Origin: Rhizobiales bacterium 62-47
Lineage (GTDB): Bacteria > Pseudomonadota > Alphaproteobacteria > Rhizobiales > Xanthobacteraceae
Direction of reading: 5' to 3'
Assembly: GCA_001899255.1 (NCBI GenBank)
Contig: MKVX01000018.1
Coordinates: 1,303,150 to 1,367,149, forward strand
DNA length: 64,000 nt
Made by a program: the position numbers and the translations under genes. The notes beneath the pieces were generated by a model. That model searched no databases. It saw nothing but the letters and a program-made list of their open reading frames with translations, and was not told the DNA's origin. Of the stretch, positions 42,498-51,673 are shown piece by piece (the stretch's first letter is position 1; each line of letters begins with the position of its first letter).

Positions 42498-43727
42498 ATG
42501 CGCTCGCTGTTGTCCTGCTATTGTATCGTCGTATCGATGCTGTCGATCGGGACAGCGGTTGCGCGCGACGATGCGCCTGCGATCGTCGCGCAAGGCAAGG
42601 TGCTGACCGATGCCGGCAATTGCGCGAGTTGCCACACCGCCGATGCGTCGAAGCCATTTGCCGGTGGGCGCAAGATCGAGACGCCGTTCGGCGCGATCTA
42701 TTCGCCCAACCTGACGCCAGATCGCGACACCGGCATCGGCGCATGGAGCGACGACGATTTCTATCGCGCCATGCACGACGGCATCGCGCCTGACGGCTCG
42801 CGCTACTATCCTGCGTTTCCCTATCCCTATTTCACGCGAATGACCCGCGCGGACGTGCTGGCGATCAAAGCCTATCTCGCGACACTGCCGGCAATCCGCA
42901 ACACCCGCCCCGCGATGACGCTGCGATGGCCACTCAATCATCGGATCGTCATGCGCGGCTGGAATGCGCTGTTCTTCAAGCCGGGCACATTCGCTCTCGA
43001 CCCGACACAAAGCGCGGAATGGAATCGCGGCGCATATTTGGTCAATGGCCCCGGCCACTGCGGCGCATGTCATACGCCGAAGAATGCCTTCGGTGCCGAT
43101 CGCGCCAATCGCCCGCTCGAAGGCGGCGCGGTGGATGGCTGGTACGCGCCACGGCTCGATGCAGCCGCGCGCAGCGGGTTGAAAACGTGGCGCATCGCCG
43201 ACATCGTCGACTATCTCAAGAGCGGCCGTAGCGCGAAAAGCCATGCCGCGGGTCCGATGGCTGAAGTGGTCAGCAACTCGACATCCAAATTATCGGACGC
43301 CGATATCCAGGCCATCGCCACCTACCTTAAGAGCCTGCCCGCCAGATCGCCGGAGCCGGAGGTCATCGCTCCGACACCAGCACAGATGGCGGTTGGAGAG
43401 AAAGCTTATCGCGAGACCTGTTCGGCCTGCCACGAGCTCGACGGCGAGGGATCGCCCGGCGTCTTTCCGCCGTTGCCGCGCAATTCCAACCTCATGGCAC
43501 CCGATCCGTCCAGCATCATCCGCATCGTATTGGATGGCGCGGATTCGGTGGTGACGGCGCAGTTTCCCAATCCGGCAAATATGCCGGCCTACAGCGCCAA
43601 AATGTCGGATGATGAGATTGCTGCGGCCATCACCTACATGCGCAACGCCTGGGGAAGTGCGGCCTCTGCGGTCAGCCCGGAACGGGTGCGCGCCGCACGG
43701 CGGCCTCCCCGCGGCCGCCAGCCTTAG
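42498..43727 (+). CDS. Tri-haem c-type cytochrome, alcohol/gluconate dehydrogenase cytochrome-subunit type
   Basis: An exported electron-transfer protein of about 409 residues. After a signal peptide (LLSCYCIVVSMLSIGTAVA) come three CxxCH haem sites: CASCH early, CGACH in the middle and CSACH late, each followed by suitable Met ligands (for example MPAYSAKM at the end). This is the three-haem layout of the cytochrome subunit of membrane-bound alcohol, gluconate and sorbitol dehydrogenases. No dehydrogenase subunit gene adjoins. The start at 42498 gives the proper signal; the frame is open further upstream without a signal. The last residues are Arg/Pro-rich. Confidence 0.9.
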   Translation: MRSLLSCYCIVVSMLSIGTAVARDDAPAIVAQGKVLTDAGNCASCHTADASKPFAGGRKIETPFGAIYSPNLTPDRDTGIGAWSDDDFYRAMHDGIAPDGSRYYPAFPYPYFTRMTRADVLAIKAYLATLPAIRNTRPAMTLRWPLNHRIVMRGWNALFFKPGTFALDPTQSAEWNRGAYLVNGPGHCGACHTPKNAFGADRANRPLEGGAVDGWYAPRLDAAARSGLKTWRIADIVDYLKSGRSAKSHAAGPMAEVVSNSTSKLSDADIQAIATYLKSLPARSPEPEVIAPTPAQMAVGEKAYRETCSACHELDGEGSPGVFPPLPRNSNLMAPDPSSIIRIVLDGADSVVTAQFPNPANMPAYSAKMSDDEIAAAITYMRNAWGSAASAVSPERVRAARRPPRGRQP

Positions 43728-43844
43728 GTGCCATGGGGGTATGTTCGGATGGATATTTCGCTTCCGGGATGATTTGCAACAAAGACGGGCCATTCTCATT
43801 GGTCTAGGCTAATCTCCATCCAAGAAGAACTCCGGGAGGAGAAG

Positions 43845-44087
43845 ATGCCGCAACAGGCCCAGACCAATCCGGTCGATCATGCCAGCGAACCCGTCGCCGG
43901 CAAGTCTGCCAACGCCGCAGCGGGTCCGGCTTTCGGCAAACGCAATACGCAGAAGCCGATCAAGGCCATCATCGGTATCGTCATCCTGCTGGTGCTGAGC
44001 TTTGTCTTTTACGAGTTCAGGGATAAATCCCGAGATCACCAGACCGCACCGGCGAACACGCAATCGACCAACGCGCCCAGGCATTGA
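43845..44087 (+). CDS. Small single-span membrane protein
   Basis: An 80-residue protein with a good ribosome binding site (GGGAGGAG) before ATG 43845. Its polar, Ala/Asn-rich N-terminus (about 40 residues) is followed by one membrane helix (IKAIIGIVILLVLSFVFYEF) and a short polar tail. The topology resembles the next gene, and both have disordered flanks. No family is recognised. Confidence 0.65.
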   Translation: MPQQAQTNPVDHASEPVAGKSANAAAGPAFGKRNTQKPIKAIIGIVILLVLSFVFYEFRDKSRDHQTAPANTQSTNAPRH

Positions 44088-44252
44088 GCCTCCGCAGTTG
44101 CATGCCGGACTCTCCTCGCTCATCCCGTGCGGGTAGCTGCGCGACGCATGGTCAACCGCTGTCCTGCACATTCAGATTGGCATGAATCGCCAGTTCCATG
44201 AGGAACCTCGCTTCGCTCCGATGATTGGTATGCAGGACAGAGGAGTAGTTTT

Positions 44253-44711
44253 ATGGCTTACCTGCATAATCCCAACGATCCTTATCGCCCCGAGCAAGCC
44301 AGCGAGGAATTGCGCCGGGCGGCTCCGCTCGACAATGAATTGCAGGCCGATCCCGAACTCGCGGAAGGCAGGGCGAGTGGCGGGCGCATCGCGGCGTTTG
44401 CCATTGCGATCGCCTTGGTGCTCGGCGTGGTGTTCTACGGCCTGAACAATTCGTCGATGAATCCGACGACAACGACCGCGACGACATCCGGTACACCAGC
44501 CACGACGGCCAACCCGAAAGCAGGACCGTCCGATCGGAATCTGGCTGAACAGACCCGGCCGCCGGTGGCTCCGGGCGTGCGCGACGTGACGCCGTATAAT
44601 ACACAGCCGGGAACGACCACCGGCGCGGCTCCGGCACGCCCGCAGCCTTCAGCGGCTGACACAAATCAGAAGGCTCCCCCGCCGGCGAACGACCCGAACA
44701 AGACCAAGTAG
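44253..44711 (+). CDS. Single-span membrane protein with disordered tail
   Basis: A 152-residue protein. An N-terminal cytoplasmic part (MAYLHNPNDPYRPEQASEELRRAAPLDNELQADPEL) precedes one helix (RIAAFAIAIALVLGVVFYGL). A long Thr/Ala/Pro-rich tail (TTTTATTSGTPATT, later PARPQPSAADTNQK) is surely unstructured. It follows the 80-residue protein on the same strand, 165 bases away, and shares its layout. No motif points to a function; similar tails occur in rhizobial envelope proteins. Confidence 0.65.
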   Translation: MAYLHNPNDPYRPEQASEELRRAAPLDNELQADPELAEGRASGGRIAAFAIAIALVLGVVFYGLNNSSMNPTTTTATTSGTPATTANPKAGPSDRNLAEQTRPPVAPGVRDVTPYNTQPGTTTGAAPARPQPSAADTNQKAPPPANDPNKTK

Positions 44712-44775
44712 TTTCGAGTCGTATCTCCGGGCGATGAGCGGTGGCGCATCGACGATGCGCCGCCGCTTCTCTGCA

Positions 44776-45603
44776 TCAAGAATCTTGTGAGAACATCTTG
44801 TTCAGTTCGGCCGCGGGGTAGCCTTCGGCGAAGGCGGCAAACGAGCCCTGTTCGGCAATTTCCTTGGCTGCCCGTATGGCGCCGGCCCATGCCACACGCG
44901 CCAGCGCTCCGCCGATGCTGATGCGCCGCGCGCCGAGGTCCGCAGCTTCAGCCACTGTCATTCCGCCCGCCCAGCCGATCAGAAGGTTGACCGGCTTCGG
45001 ATGCACGGCCTTCACCACCGCCGTCACTTGCTCCCGGGTACGAATGCCCGGCGCATAGAGGCAATCCGCGCCCGCGTCGGCGTAAGCCACAAGACGATCC
45101 AGCACCAGATTGAGATCGGGTTGTCCGACGAAAAAACTTTCGCAGCGCCCGACCAGCATGACATCTGCACCGCTGGCATCGATGGCCGCACGCGACGCGC
45201 GGATGCGCTCCACCGCAAGCCTGGCTTCATAAAGTGGCTGTGCCTTGTCGCCGGTGGAGTCCTCAATCGAGACTCCCGCGATGCCGGTGGCAACAGCTCG
45301 CGTCACGTTTGCCGCGACTTGGGTTGGCTCGTCGGCAAACCCTCCTTCGAAATCGGCATTCACCGGAAGATCGACGGCTGCGCACAACTCCGTCAGATGG
45401 GCAATGACATCGTCGCAGGTCACCTTGTTGTCGGCATGTCCGGTCGTCCACGCGAACCCGGCGCTGGACGAGGCCAATGCCTTGAAGCCCAGATGCTGCA
45501 GCATACGCGCGCTGCCCGCATCCCACGGGTTAGGGATGACAAAACATCCGCTCTGATGCAGACGGTGAAACGTCGCGCGCTTTTCTGCGACTGATACTGG
45601 CAT
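44776..45603 (-). CDS. Isocitrate lyase/PEP mutase superfamily enzyme
   Basis: A 275-residue Mg-dependent TIM barrel of the PEP mutase group. It carries GCFVIPNPWDAGSARMLQHLGFKALASSSAG, VNADFEGGFAD, GVSIEDSTGD and GRCESFFVG. The last motif stands where lyases have KKCGH, so it is not an isocitrate lyase. Family members include 2-methylisocitrate lyase-like and phosphonopyruvate-related enzymes, and the precise reaction is open. It is different from the oxaloacetate decarboxylase-like protein at 15518. The start at 45603 has AGGA before it; 45618 is possible. Confidence 0.86.
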   Translation of the reverse strand: MPVSVAEKRATFHRLHQSGCFVIPNPWDAGSARMLQHLGFKALASSSAGFAWTTGHADNKVTCDDVIAHLTELCAAVDLPVNADFEGGFADEPTQVAANVTRAVATGIAGVSIEDSTGDKAQPLYEARLAVERIRASRAAIDASGADVMLVGRCESFFVGQPDLNLVLDRLVAYADAGADCLYAPGIRTREQVTAVVKAVHPKPVNLLIGWAGGMTVAEAADLGARRISIGGALARVAWAGAIRAAKEIAEQGSFAAFAEGYPAAELNKMFSQDS

Positions 45604-45683
45604 CGCTTTCCTATCCATGTGCTGTCGTGGTGGCGTTGATGGCGTGGCCGATTATCGATGGCAATCCGCTGGGGCGCAAACCC

Positions 45684-45992
45684 TCATCGCGTCACCTGTT
45701 CCAGAAAGCTGCGCTCTTCGGCGAGGATGAGCTGCTGTTGCTCGGCGAATTCGACGTTCGCCCGCCCCGCGTCATCGGCTCGCAGCCGCGCCCGATAATC
45801 TTCGTAGGCCCCGAGGCTCGCGAACGAAATCAATGCGAACGCGATGTTGTTAGTGCCTTCGTATGGCATCCAATAGCCGTGAAGTTCACCGCCATGATGC
45901 GGGATGATATCGAGCCAGCGGCGGGCATAAACCTCGAACTTGTCGCGCTTGAAGGGGTCGATCTCATAGCGGATGAAAACTGTGACCGGCAT
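45684..45992 (-). CDS. NIPSNAP family protein
   Basis: A 102-residue protein with the dimeric alpha-beta barrel (ferredoxin-like) fold of NIPSNAP: MPVTVFIRYEIDPFKRDKFEVYARRWLDIIPHHGGELHGYWMPYEGTNNIAFALISF, then YEDYRARLRAD. In bacteria the family has no settled role. The start at 45992 has GAGGCGAGA upstream and fits the family start; the frame stays open to 46169 but that part is not conserved. It lies about 80 bases from the upstream end of the PEP mutase-like gene, same strand. Confidence 0.88.
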   Translation of the reverse strand: MPVTVFIRYEIDPFKRDKFEVYARRWLDIIPHHGGELHGYWMPYEGTNNIAFALISFASLGAYEDYRARLRADDAGRANVEFAEQQQLILAEERSFLEQVTR

Positions 45993-46249
45993 TGTCTCGC
46001 CTCGCTGTGACGAGGGCAGCGTAGCCACAGGAGCTCCAGTAATGCTTCGGCATGCATCGAAGCATGCCGCGATTCGAATATCCCCGCCGTTCGCGGAAAT
46101 GCGGCAAGAGCACGGCACCAGCCAAGAATGATTCCAACGCCTCTCTGGGAGCCGCGCCCTGTCGCGCAAATTTGTTCATCGTTCAGTCAGGAACCCTGCG
46201 CTAAGTAAAGCGTTATTGGCTTACGACGACCCAGAGGGAGACTAGACGG

Positions 46250-46543
46250 ATGAAGACTCTTTTCGCAGCCGCACTCGTGGCAGGCACCATCGCGGGTTTT
46301 GGTATCGCCAGTGCGGCGCCGATGGCTCCCGCGCCGTTGACGGCGCATGCTGACGTTATTCAGGTGGCCGGCGGCTGCGGTCCGGGTATGCACCGGGGTC
46401 CGTATGGTGGTTGCCGCGTCAATCGCGGTTATGTCGCTCCGCGACGCTATTACGCGCCCCCGCCACGGTACTATGCCCCCCGCCCAGTGGTGCGCCGTTG
46501 CGGCCCCGGCATGTACTGGCGCGGCGGCCGCTGCTGGCGCTAA
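46250..46543 (+). CDS. Small secreted GCG_CRPN-type protein
   Basis: A 97-residue precursor with a Sec signal (MKTLFAAALVAGTIAGFGIASA). Then comes the motif GGCGPGMHRGPYGGCRVN, matching the GCG_CRPN signature seen in many rhizobial small exported proteins. A Tyr/Pro/Ala-rich linker (VAPRRYYAPPPRYYAPRP) and a second, shorter Cys block (RRCGPGMYWRGGRCWR) follow. There are thus two GPGMxxRG-type copies, possibly two disulphide-bonded knots. AGGGAGA precedes ATG 46250. The role is unknown. It ends just before a strong bidirectional terminator. Confidence 0.85.
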   Translation: MKTLFAAALVAGTIAGFGIASAAPMAPAPLTAHADVIQVAGGCGPGMHRGPYGGCRVNRGYVAPRRYYAPPPRYYAPRPVVRRCGPGMYWRGGRCWR

Positions 46544-46567
46544 CGGATTTCCGCTGGCTTCAAAGCA

Positions 46568-46597
46568 AAAGCCCCGCTCACGCGGGGCTTTCGTTTT
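46568..46597 (+). terminator. Rho-independent terminator, usable on both strands
   Basis: A ten-base stem, AAAGCCCCGC and GCGGGGCTTT, loop TCAC, followed by CGTTTTT. It lies between the convergent ends of the GCG_CRPN gene and pccB; on the minus strand it reads GCCCCGC...GCGGGGCTTTTGCTTTG and can end pccB as well. Confidence 0.92.
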
Positions 46598-46615
46598 TCG
46601 AACGCTCCAAGACGA

Positions 46616-48148
46616 CTAAAGCGGCAAATTGTCGTGCTTCTTGGCCGGAATCTCGACCTTCTTGTCGCGCAGCATGGCAAGCGCACGCGCGATGCGGCGG
46701 CGCGTCGAATGGGGCATGATGACGTCGTCGATGTAACCACGTTCGGCCGCAACGAACGGCGACAGGAAGCGATCCTCGTATTCCTTGGTACGCGCGGCGA
46801 TCTTTTCTTCATCGCCGATGTCCTGCCGGAAGATGATCTCCACCGCCCCCTTGGCGCCCATCACCGCGATCTGTGCCGTCGGCCAGGCGTAGTTCATATC
46901 GGCGCCGATTTCCTTCGAGGCCATGACGTCGAACGCGCCACCGTAAGCCTTGCGCGTGATGACGGTGACGAGCGGCACCGTGCATTGCGAATAGGCGAAC
47001 AGCAATTTCGCGCCGTGCTTGATGAGCCCGCCGTATTCCTGTGCGGTTCCTGGCAGGAATCCCGGCACGTCGACGAAAGTGACGATCGGGATATTGAAGG
47101 CATCGCAGAAACGCACGAAGCGTGCCGCCTTGCGTGAGGCATCGCTGTCGAGCACGCCGGCGAGCACCATCGGCTGGTTGGCGACGAAGCCGACGGTCCG
47201 CCCGGCGATGCGGCCAAAACCGGTGACGATGTTACGTGCGAAGGTTTCCGCCAGTTCGAAGAAATCGCCCTCGTCCACCACCTTCAGGATCAATTCCTTG
47301 ATGTCGTAGGGCTTGTTCGGATTATCCGGAATCAGCGTATCGAGCGAATTGTCGACGCGCTCGATATCGTCGAAGCTCGGCCATTCCGGCACGCCGTCGC
47401 TATTGTTCGACGGCAGGAAGTTCAGCAGCCTGCGCATCTGCAGCAGCGTCTCGACGTCGTTCTCGAAAGCGCCGTCGGCAATCGACGAGCGCGTCGCGTG
47501 CACCGATGCGCCGCCGAGTTCTTCCGCCGTGACGACTTCGTTGGTCACCGTCTTCACCACGTCCGGACCGGTGACGAACATGTAGCTGGTGCCCTTCACC
47601 ATGAAGATGAAGTCGGTCATCGCCGGCGAGTAAACGTCGCCACCGGCGCACGGACCCATGATGACGCTGATCTGCGGGATGACACCGGACGCCTGCACGT
47701 TGCGGCGGAACACGTAGGAATAACCGGCGAGCGCGGCGACGCCTTCCTGAATGCGTGCGCCACCGGCATCGTACAGGCCGATGATCGGCGCCCGCGCCTT
47801 CATCGCCATGTCCTGCAGCTTGGTGATCTTCAGCGCATGGGTTTCCGACAGCGAGCCGCCGAATACAGTGAAGTCCTTGGCAAACACGAAGACCTTGCGG
47901 CCATTGACCGTGCCCCAGCCGGTGACGACGCCATCGCCCGGAACTTTCGACTTCTCCATCCCGAATTCGACCGAACGGTGCTCGACGAACATATCGAACT
48001 CCTCGAACGAGCCGCGATCGAGCAGCAGTTCGATGCGCTCGCGCGCCGTCAGCTTGCCGCGCTTGTGCTGCGCTTCGATTCGCTTTTCTCCGCCGCCAAG
48101 CCTGGCTCCAGCGCGCCGTTCGTCGAGGGTTTCGAGAATGTCTTTCAT
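46616..48148 (-). CDS. pccB: Propionyl-CoA carboxylase beta subunit (carboxyltransferase)
   Basis: Transfers CO2 from biotinyl-PccA to propionyl-CoA. It has 510 residues, the family length, with two crotonase-fold halves. Marks include [85 protein letters not shown], and in the second half [39 protein letters not shown]. It ends at a shared terminator. pccA is 28 kb away. The open frame continues upstream of 48148 but that part is not conserved. Confidence 0.96.
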   Translation of the reverse strand: MKDILETLDERRAGARLGGGEKRIEAQHKRGKLTARERIELLLDRGSFEEFDMFVEHRSVEFGMEKSKVPGDGVVTGWGTVNGRKVFVFAKDFTVFGGSLSETHALKITKLQDMAMKARAPIIGLYDAGGARIQEGVAALAGYSYVFRRNVQASGVIPQISVIMGPCAGGDVYSPAMTDFIFMVKGTSYMFVTGPDVVKTVTNEVVTAEELGGASVHATRSSIADGAFENDVETLLQMRRLLNFLPSNNSDGVPEWPSFDDIERVDNSLDTLIPDNPNKPYDIKELILKVVDEGDFFELAETFARNIVTGFGRIAGRTVGFVANQPMVLAGVLDSDASRKAARFVRFCDAFNIPIVTFVDVPGFLPGTAQEYGGLIKHGAKLLFAYSQCTVPLVTVITRKAYGGAFDVMASKEIGADMNYAWPTAQIAVMGAKGAVEIIFRQDIGDEEKIAARTKEYEDRFLSPFVAAERGYIDDVIMPHSTRRRIARALAMLRDKKVEIPAKKHDNLPL

Positions 48149-48307
48149 GAGGTCCCAGCCAAAAAATGCAGGGCAGCAATCACCGCCCCGCCGTTGTCGG
48201 AGGCTTTCTAACACGCAGATTTCCGGTATGGAAACAGGCGAAAATCCGGCCTCCGGCAGGAACGGGCAGCGTTCCCGGCTGGGGGTCGCATCGCGCAGGA
48301 GACGAGA

Positions 48308-48724
48308 ATGTCCACAGCAGCAGATCAGGAGCTCACAGGCGCCGTCACCGACGGCATTCGCACCCTGTTGCGGATCGAGGGATTGACCCTTTTTATCGGC
48401 ATGACGGCACTCTATGGCATCTGGGGCGGCTCGTGGTGGGTCTACGTCGTGCTCTTCCTGGTGCCGGACCTGAGCTTGCTCGGCTATCTGGCGGGCCCGA
48501 GGGCCGGCGCATTCGCCTACAACGCCATGCACACCTACATGCTGCCGTTGACGCTGTCGTTTATCGGCTTTGGGCTGGCGTTGCCGCTGACGCTGTCGAT
48601 CTCAATGATCTGGATGGCCCATATCGGCATCGACCGCGCGCTGGGCTTTGGTCTGAAGTATGATGCCGGCTTCGGCTTCACCCATCTGGGCCGCATTGGC
48701 AAGGCGGCACAGGAGACTACCTGA
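48308..48724 (+). CDS. DUF4260 membrane protein
   Basis: A 138-residue membrane protein with four predicted helices. DUF4260 marks are [61 protein letters not shown] in the first half, and [20 protein letters not shown] followed by [11 protein letters not shown] near the end. The family role is unknown. It is divergent from pccB and stands beside the convergent beta-lactamase gene, with seven bases between their ends. Confidence 0.87.
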   Translation: MSTAADQELTGAVTDGIRTLLRIEGLTLFIGMTALYGIWGGSWWVYVVLFLVPDLSLLGYLAGPRAGAFAYNAMHTYMLPLTLSFIGFGLALPLTLSISMIWMAHIGIDRALGFGLKYDAGFGFTHLGRIGKAAQETT

Positions 48725-48731
48725 GCACCGT

Positions 48732-49574
48732 TCAGATCGCGCCGATATCGCCGAGCAGTTGCTGTGCAAGGCTCATGCGGGCCGCCGTGTGGCGCGGCTC
48801 GCGGATGTCGAGATTGAGTGCGAACACCGTCTGCGCGCTGCCCTTCTCCGCCCAGCCGACAAGCCAGCCGACTGACGGGCGCACACCACCGGCGGCAGTG
48901 CGGTCGTCGACGCCGATCAGGCCGGTCTTGGAGCGGATGATGACGTCACCGAGCTTCTCCACCGGGAGGATATCGCGGGTCAATTGCTGGCTCCGCTGCG
49001 AGACAGGTAGAACGCCACGCCGCAATCGATCGAGGAAATCGATCTGCTGTATCGGATCGATGCGCAGATCGCCGTTCAGCCAGAAACGATCGATACCGCC
49101 GCCGATATTCTTGTTGCCGTAATCGAGGTCTTTCACATACTGCTGCATGCGCACCTCGCCGATGCGCCGCGCGATCTCCTGATAGACCGGCACGGCCGAC
49201 GCCGCGATGGCCGAGCGCAAGGTGTGATCCTTGTTCCAGGCGGGAAATGCGCGCGTCACGCCATCCCACTTGAACACATCCCGATCGGGGTCACTGACCA
49301 CGCCGGTTTCGAGCGCGATCAGCGAGTTCGGAATCTTGAAGGTCGATGCCGGGAGCAGCGCTTCGCCGGAACGCGTGGCATCGCTGGCTATGACGAGATA
49401 ATCCTCGATCTTATAGCCGACGAATGTCCCCACTGTTCCGATATCGGTGAAGCGCTTGGCGAGACTGTCGCGAATTTCGCTACGTTGTGGCGCGACATCG
49501 GCCAGCGCCTGTCGCGGCAAGAGAGCGGCCGTGGCGAACAGCCCGAGAGCGTGACGGCGACTAATCAACGGCAT
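48732..49574 (-). CDS. Class D (OXA-type) beta-lactamase
   Basis: A periplasmic serine beta-lactamase, or a related penicillin-binding enzyme, of 280 residues. All class D motifs are present in order: Ser77-Thr-Phe-Lys80 (active Ser and the Lys that is carboxylated), Ser126-Ala-Val128, Tyr152-Gly-Asn154, and Lys216-Thr-Gly218. A Trp-containing WNKDHTL stretch and WLVGWAEKG also fit. The N-terminus LISRRHALGLFATAALLPRQALA carries twin arginines followed by a hydrophobic run, consistent with Tat export, though the F/L consensus after RR is imperfect. Chromosomal location without mobile elements suggests an intrinsic gene. Its substrate profile is unknown. Confidence 0.92.
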   Translation of the reverse strand: MPLISRRHALGLFATAALLPRQALADVAPQRSEIRDSLAKRFTDIGTVGTFVGYKIEDYLVIASDATRSGEALLPASTFKIPNSLIALETGVVSDPDRDVFKWDGVTRAFPAWNKDHTLRSAIAASAVPVYQEIARRIGEVRMQQYVKDLDYGNKNIGGGIDRFWLNGDLRIDPIQQIDFLDRLRRGVLPVSQRSQQLTRDILPVEKLGDVIIRSKTGLIGVDDRTAAGGVRPSVGWLVGWAEKGSAQTVFALNLDIREPRHTAARMSLAQQLLGDIGAI

Positions 49575-49643
49575 ATCCAGCGCAGAAAACGATGCCGCTA
49601 CATGCGAGGCGCTTCGTGGTGAAACGATGGCGCACGGCGCATT

Positions 49644-49910
49644 TCAGCGCACGTGTCCCGACAGGCGCAGCACGAACACCAGCACTTCCGCCACGGCCTT
49701 GTAGAGTTCAGCAGGAATTTCGTCGCCGAGTTCGACATTCGACAGCGCGCCGGCCAGCACCGGGTTTTCCTCGATCGGAATATCGTTGGCCTTGGCGACC
49801 TCGATGATCTTGGCGCCCAGCGCGCCGCGCCCCTTGGCGACCACCGTCGGCGCGCCGGAGCGGTCGTAATGCAGCGCGACGGCAAGCTGGTCCTTGAGCT
49901 CCATCATCAT
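49644..49910 (-). CDS. Free-standing FlhB C-terminal-domain protein (EscU/YscU/FlhB family)
   Basis: An 88-residue protein that aligns only with the cytoplasmic C-terminal domain of FlhB/YscU, the export-substrate switch. It begins right after the position of the NPTH autocleavage site: VALHYDRSGAPTVVAKGRGALGAKIIEVAKANDIPIEENPVLAGALSNVELGDEIPAELYKAVAEVL. It lacks the membrane half and the cleavage motif. Related short proteins are known as FlhX or FlhB-like fragments and can partly replace cleaved FlhB_CC. Three in-frame ATGs (49910, 49907, 49904) exist; the first overlaps the FliK-like stop by four bases, so it is probably coupled. Confidence 0.88.
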   Translation of the reverse strand: MMMELKDQLAVALHYDRSGAPTVVAKGRGALGAKIIEVAKANDIPIEENPVLAGALSNVELGDEIPAELYKAVAEVLVFVLRLSGHVR

Positions 49911-51598
49911 GATGCCCGATCGAGAAAATGTCCGGCCGTCGGCTTGGCCGTCTGCGGCGGCGCACCGTCGCGCACGACAATGTCGCCGGGCTTGAGTTCG
50001 GCATGGCTGAGTGCCTGACTGAGTTGCGCCGTGCCCGCGCGCAGCCGGTTCGCAGTCGCCGGTCGCTCCGCCCACATCCGCACCGACGTCGTATCGCCGG
50101 TCAGCGACACCAGCGCATGCACCGGGCCGGCTGGTTCGACATCCAGCGAGAAGCGCGCGCGCCAGACGCGTTTCGCTGCTTCCGCTTCATTGCCGCCGCC
50201 ATCGCGCGCGATCTCGAACTGCGCCATGGCGGTGCCGAGCGGCGTCGCGAACGGAATTTCGAAATGCCACCGTGGCCCAACGCCATCGTTGCGAAGAAGC
50301 GAAACATCAGCACGATCCGGCAACGATGCGACTTGCAGCAAGGTCTGTCGCGCGATCGCCGCATCGGTGTCCTGCAACAGGTGATGCGCGGTTTCCGATG
50401 CCGAACCATTTGCCGCAAGCGTCGGCATCGCTACGGACTGTGCCGATGGCAGTGCATCACGCATCGGCGGAGGTGGCGTATTCGTGTGCGCGAACGGCGC
50501 ATCGTCGATCGCGGCCGCGCGTGACGCCATCGCCGACGGTTGTGAAGCTTGCGCAGCGCCAAGCGTCTCCTGCAGCAGGTTCAGCGCAATCCCGGTGGCA
50601 GCCGCGGAAGCGCGCGGACTACCCGTGGCGATGCCGGGCATCGCGGCTCGGAATATGTCGCCGGCCTCGGCAAAATCGTCGGCCACCGGCACACGCGCCT
50701 GCGGCAGCAGGATTTCCTGCACATCGACCTCGGGCACGAGAGTCGCGCCGATTTGCGGTGATGCGAAACTGCCGACATGCGGCGGTGCATCCGGATGCGG
50801 GATTTGCTGTGCTGCGGATTGAGCATTCGGCACGACCGATTGTGTCGGCGCGCCTTGCGCCGACGATACAGTTGGATTGGCAGCTTCGGGAAATTGGGCG
50901 GACAACAACTGCCGCAGCACGATCAGCGCCGCTTTCATATCCGGCATCGCGCCGCCGGTAGTCGCGGCTACCGATCCCGACGCCAGCGACTTTTCGAGAA
51001 ACAAACCGGATGCTTCGAACGCGGCCTTGATATCGTTGCCGGACAATGTCGTATCGATCGACGACCGGCGCGCCAGTAATTGCACCGCGACTTGCTGCAA
51101 CATCGGCGGCAGCGTTCCGGACTCGGCTGCACCGCCGAGGTTCGCGAACAACTGCGACAGGCCGGCCTGTTTGGTGGCGGCGGCCTGTGCCGCGGCTGAA
51201 ACTGCCAGCGCCTCCAGCGCCGTCAACTGACCGGTTGACGTTGGCGAGGGTGCAGCCGATTTGCTGACGGCGTTAACGGTCGCTTCTGGCGCCAGCGTCA
51301 CCCGATCCACCAGCGGCACATCGGCATCCTCAGGGAGCGCCGCGCTGCCCTGCCCGACCACCGCCAGCTTGATGCCTTCCGGCATCTGCGACACCGCGAG
51401 CTGCAACGTCTGCCCCGGTTGCAGCGGAATCTCCGACATCACCTCGATCGACAGATTGGCGATGGCAATGCGCACCATGTCGTTCGCCAGCACCTTGAGC
51501 ACCTGCGCATCGATCACGGTGCCCGGTTGCAGCACGACATCCGCCGCCGCGCCTTGCGCGGCAATCACCGGGAAGATCGGATTGATCGAAATCACCAT
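49907..51598 (-). CDS. FliK-like flagellar hook-length control protein
   Basis: A 563-residue protein probably controlling hook length and switching export specificity. The N-terminal part has a beta-rich region (VLQPGTVIDAQVLKVLANDMVRIAIANLSIEVMSEIPLQPGQTLQL). A long Ala/Ser/Gln-rich low-complexity middle follows (about 110-420). The C-terminal Flg_hook domain (about 430-535) reads WHFEIPFATPLGTAMAQFEIARDGGG, VWRARFSLDVEPAGPVHALVSL and VRMWAERPATANRLR. It is directly coupled to the FlhB C-terminal-like gene, which is the domain FliK is known to contact. No other flagellar genes adjoin. It starts at 51598, upstream of which is ATP12. Confidence 0.85.
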   Translation of the reverse strand: MVISINPIFPVIAAQGAAADVVLQPGTVIDAQVLKVLANDMVRIAIANLSIEVMSEIPLQPGQTLQLAVSQMPEGIKLAVVGQGSAALPEDADVPLVDRVTLAPEATVNAVSKSAAPSPTSTGQLTALEALAVSAAAQAAATKQAGLSQLFANLGGAAESGTLPPMLQQVAVQLLARRSSIDTTLSGNDIKAAFEASGLFLEKSLASGSVAATTGGAMPDMKAALIVLRQLLSAQFPEAANPTVSSAQGAPTQSVVPNAQSAAQQIPHPDAPPHVGSFASPQIGATLVPEVDVQEILLPQARVPVADDFAEAGDIFRAAMPGIATGSPRASAAATGIALNLLQETLGAAQASQPSAMASRAAAIDDAPFAHTNTPPPPMRDALPSAQSVAMPTLAANGSASETAHHLLQDTDAAIARQTLLQVASLPDRADVSLLRNDGVGPRWHFEIPFATPLGTAMAQFEIARDGGGNEAEAAKRVWRARFSLDVEPAGPVHALVSLTGDTTSVRMWAERPATANRLRAGTAQLSQALSHAELKPGDIVVRDGAPPQTAKPTAGHFLDRAS

Positions 51599-51673
51599 GC
51601 GTGCCGACGTCCTGCGTTCGGCGGCAAGCTAGCGCAGGCGTCGTAAAGGTCTCGTTAACCGATTTGCAACGGT

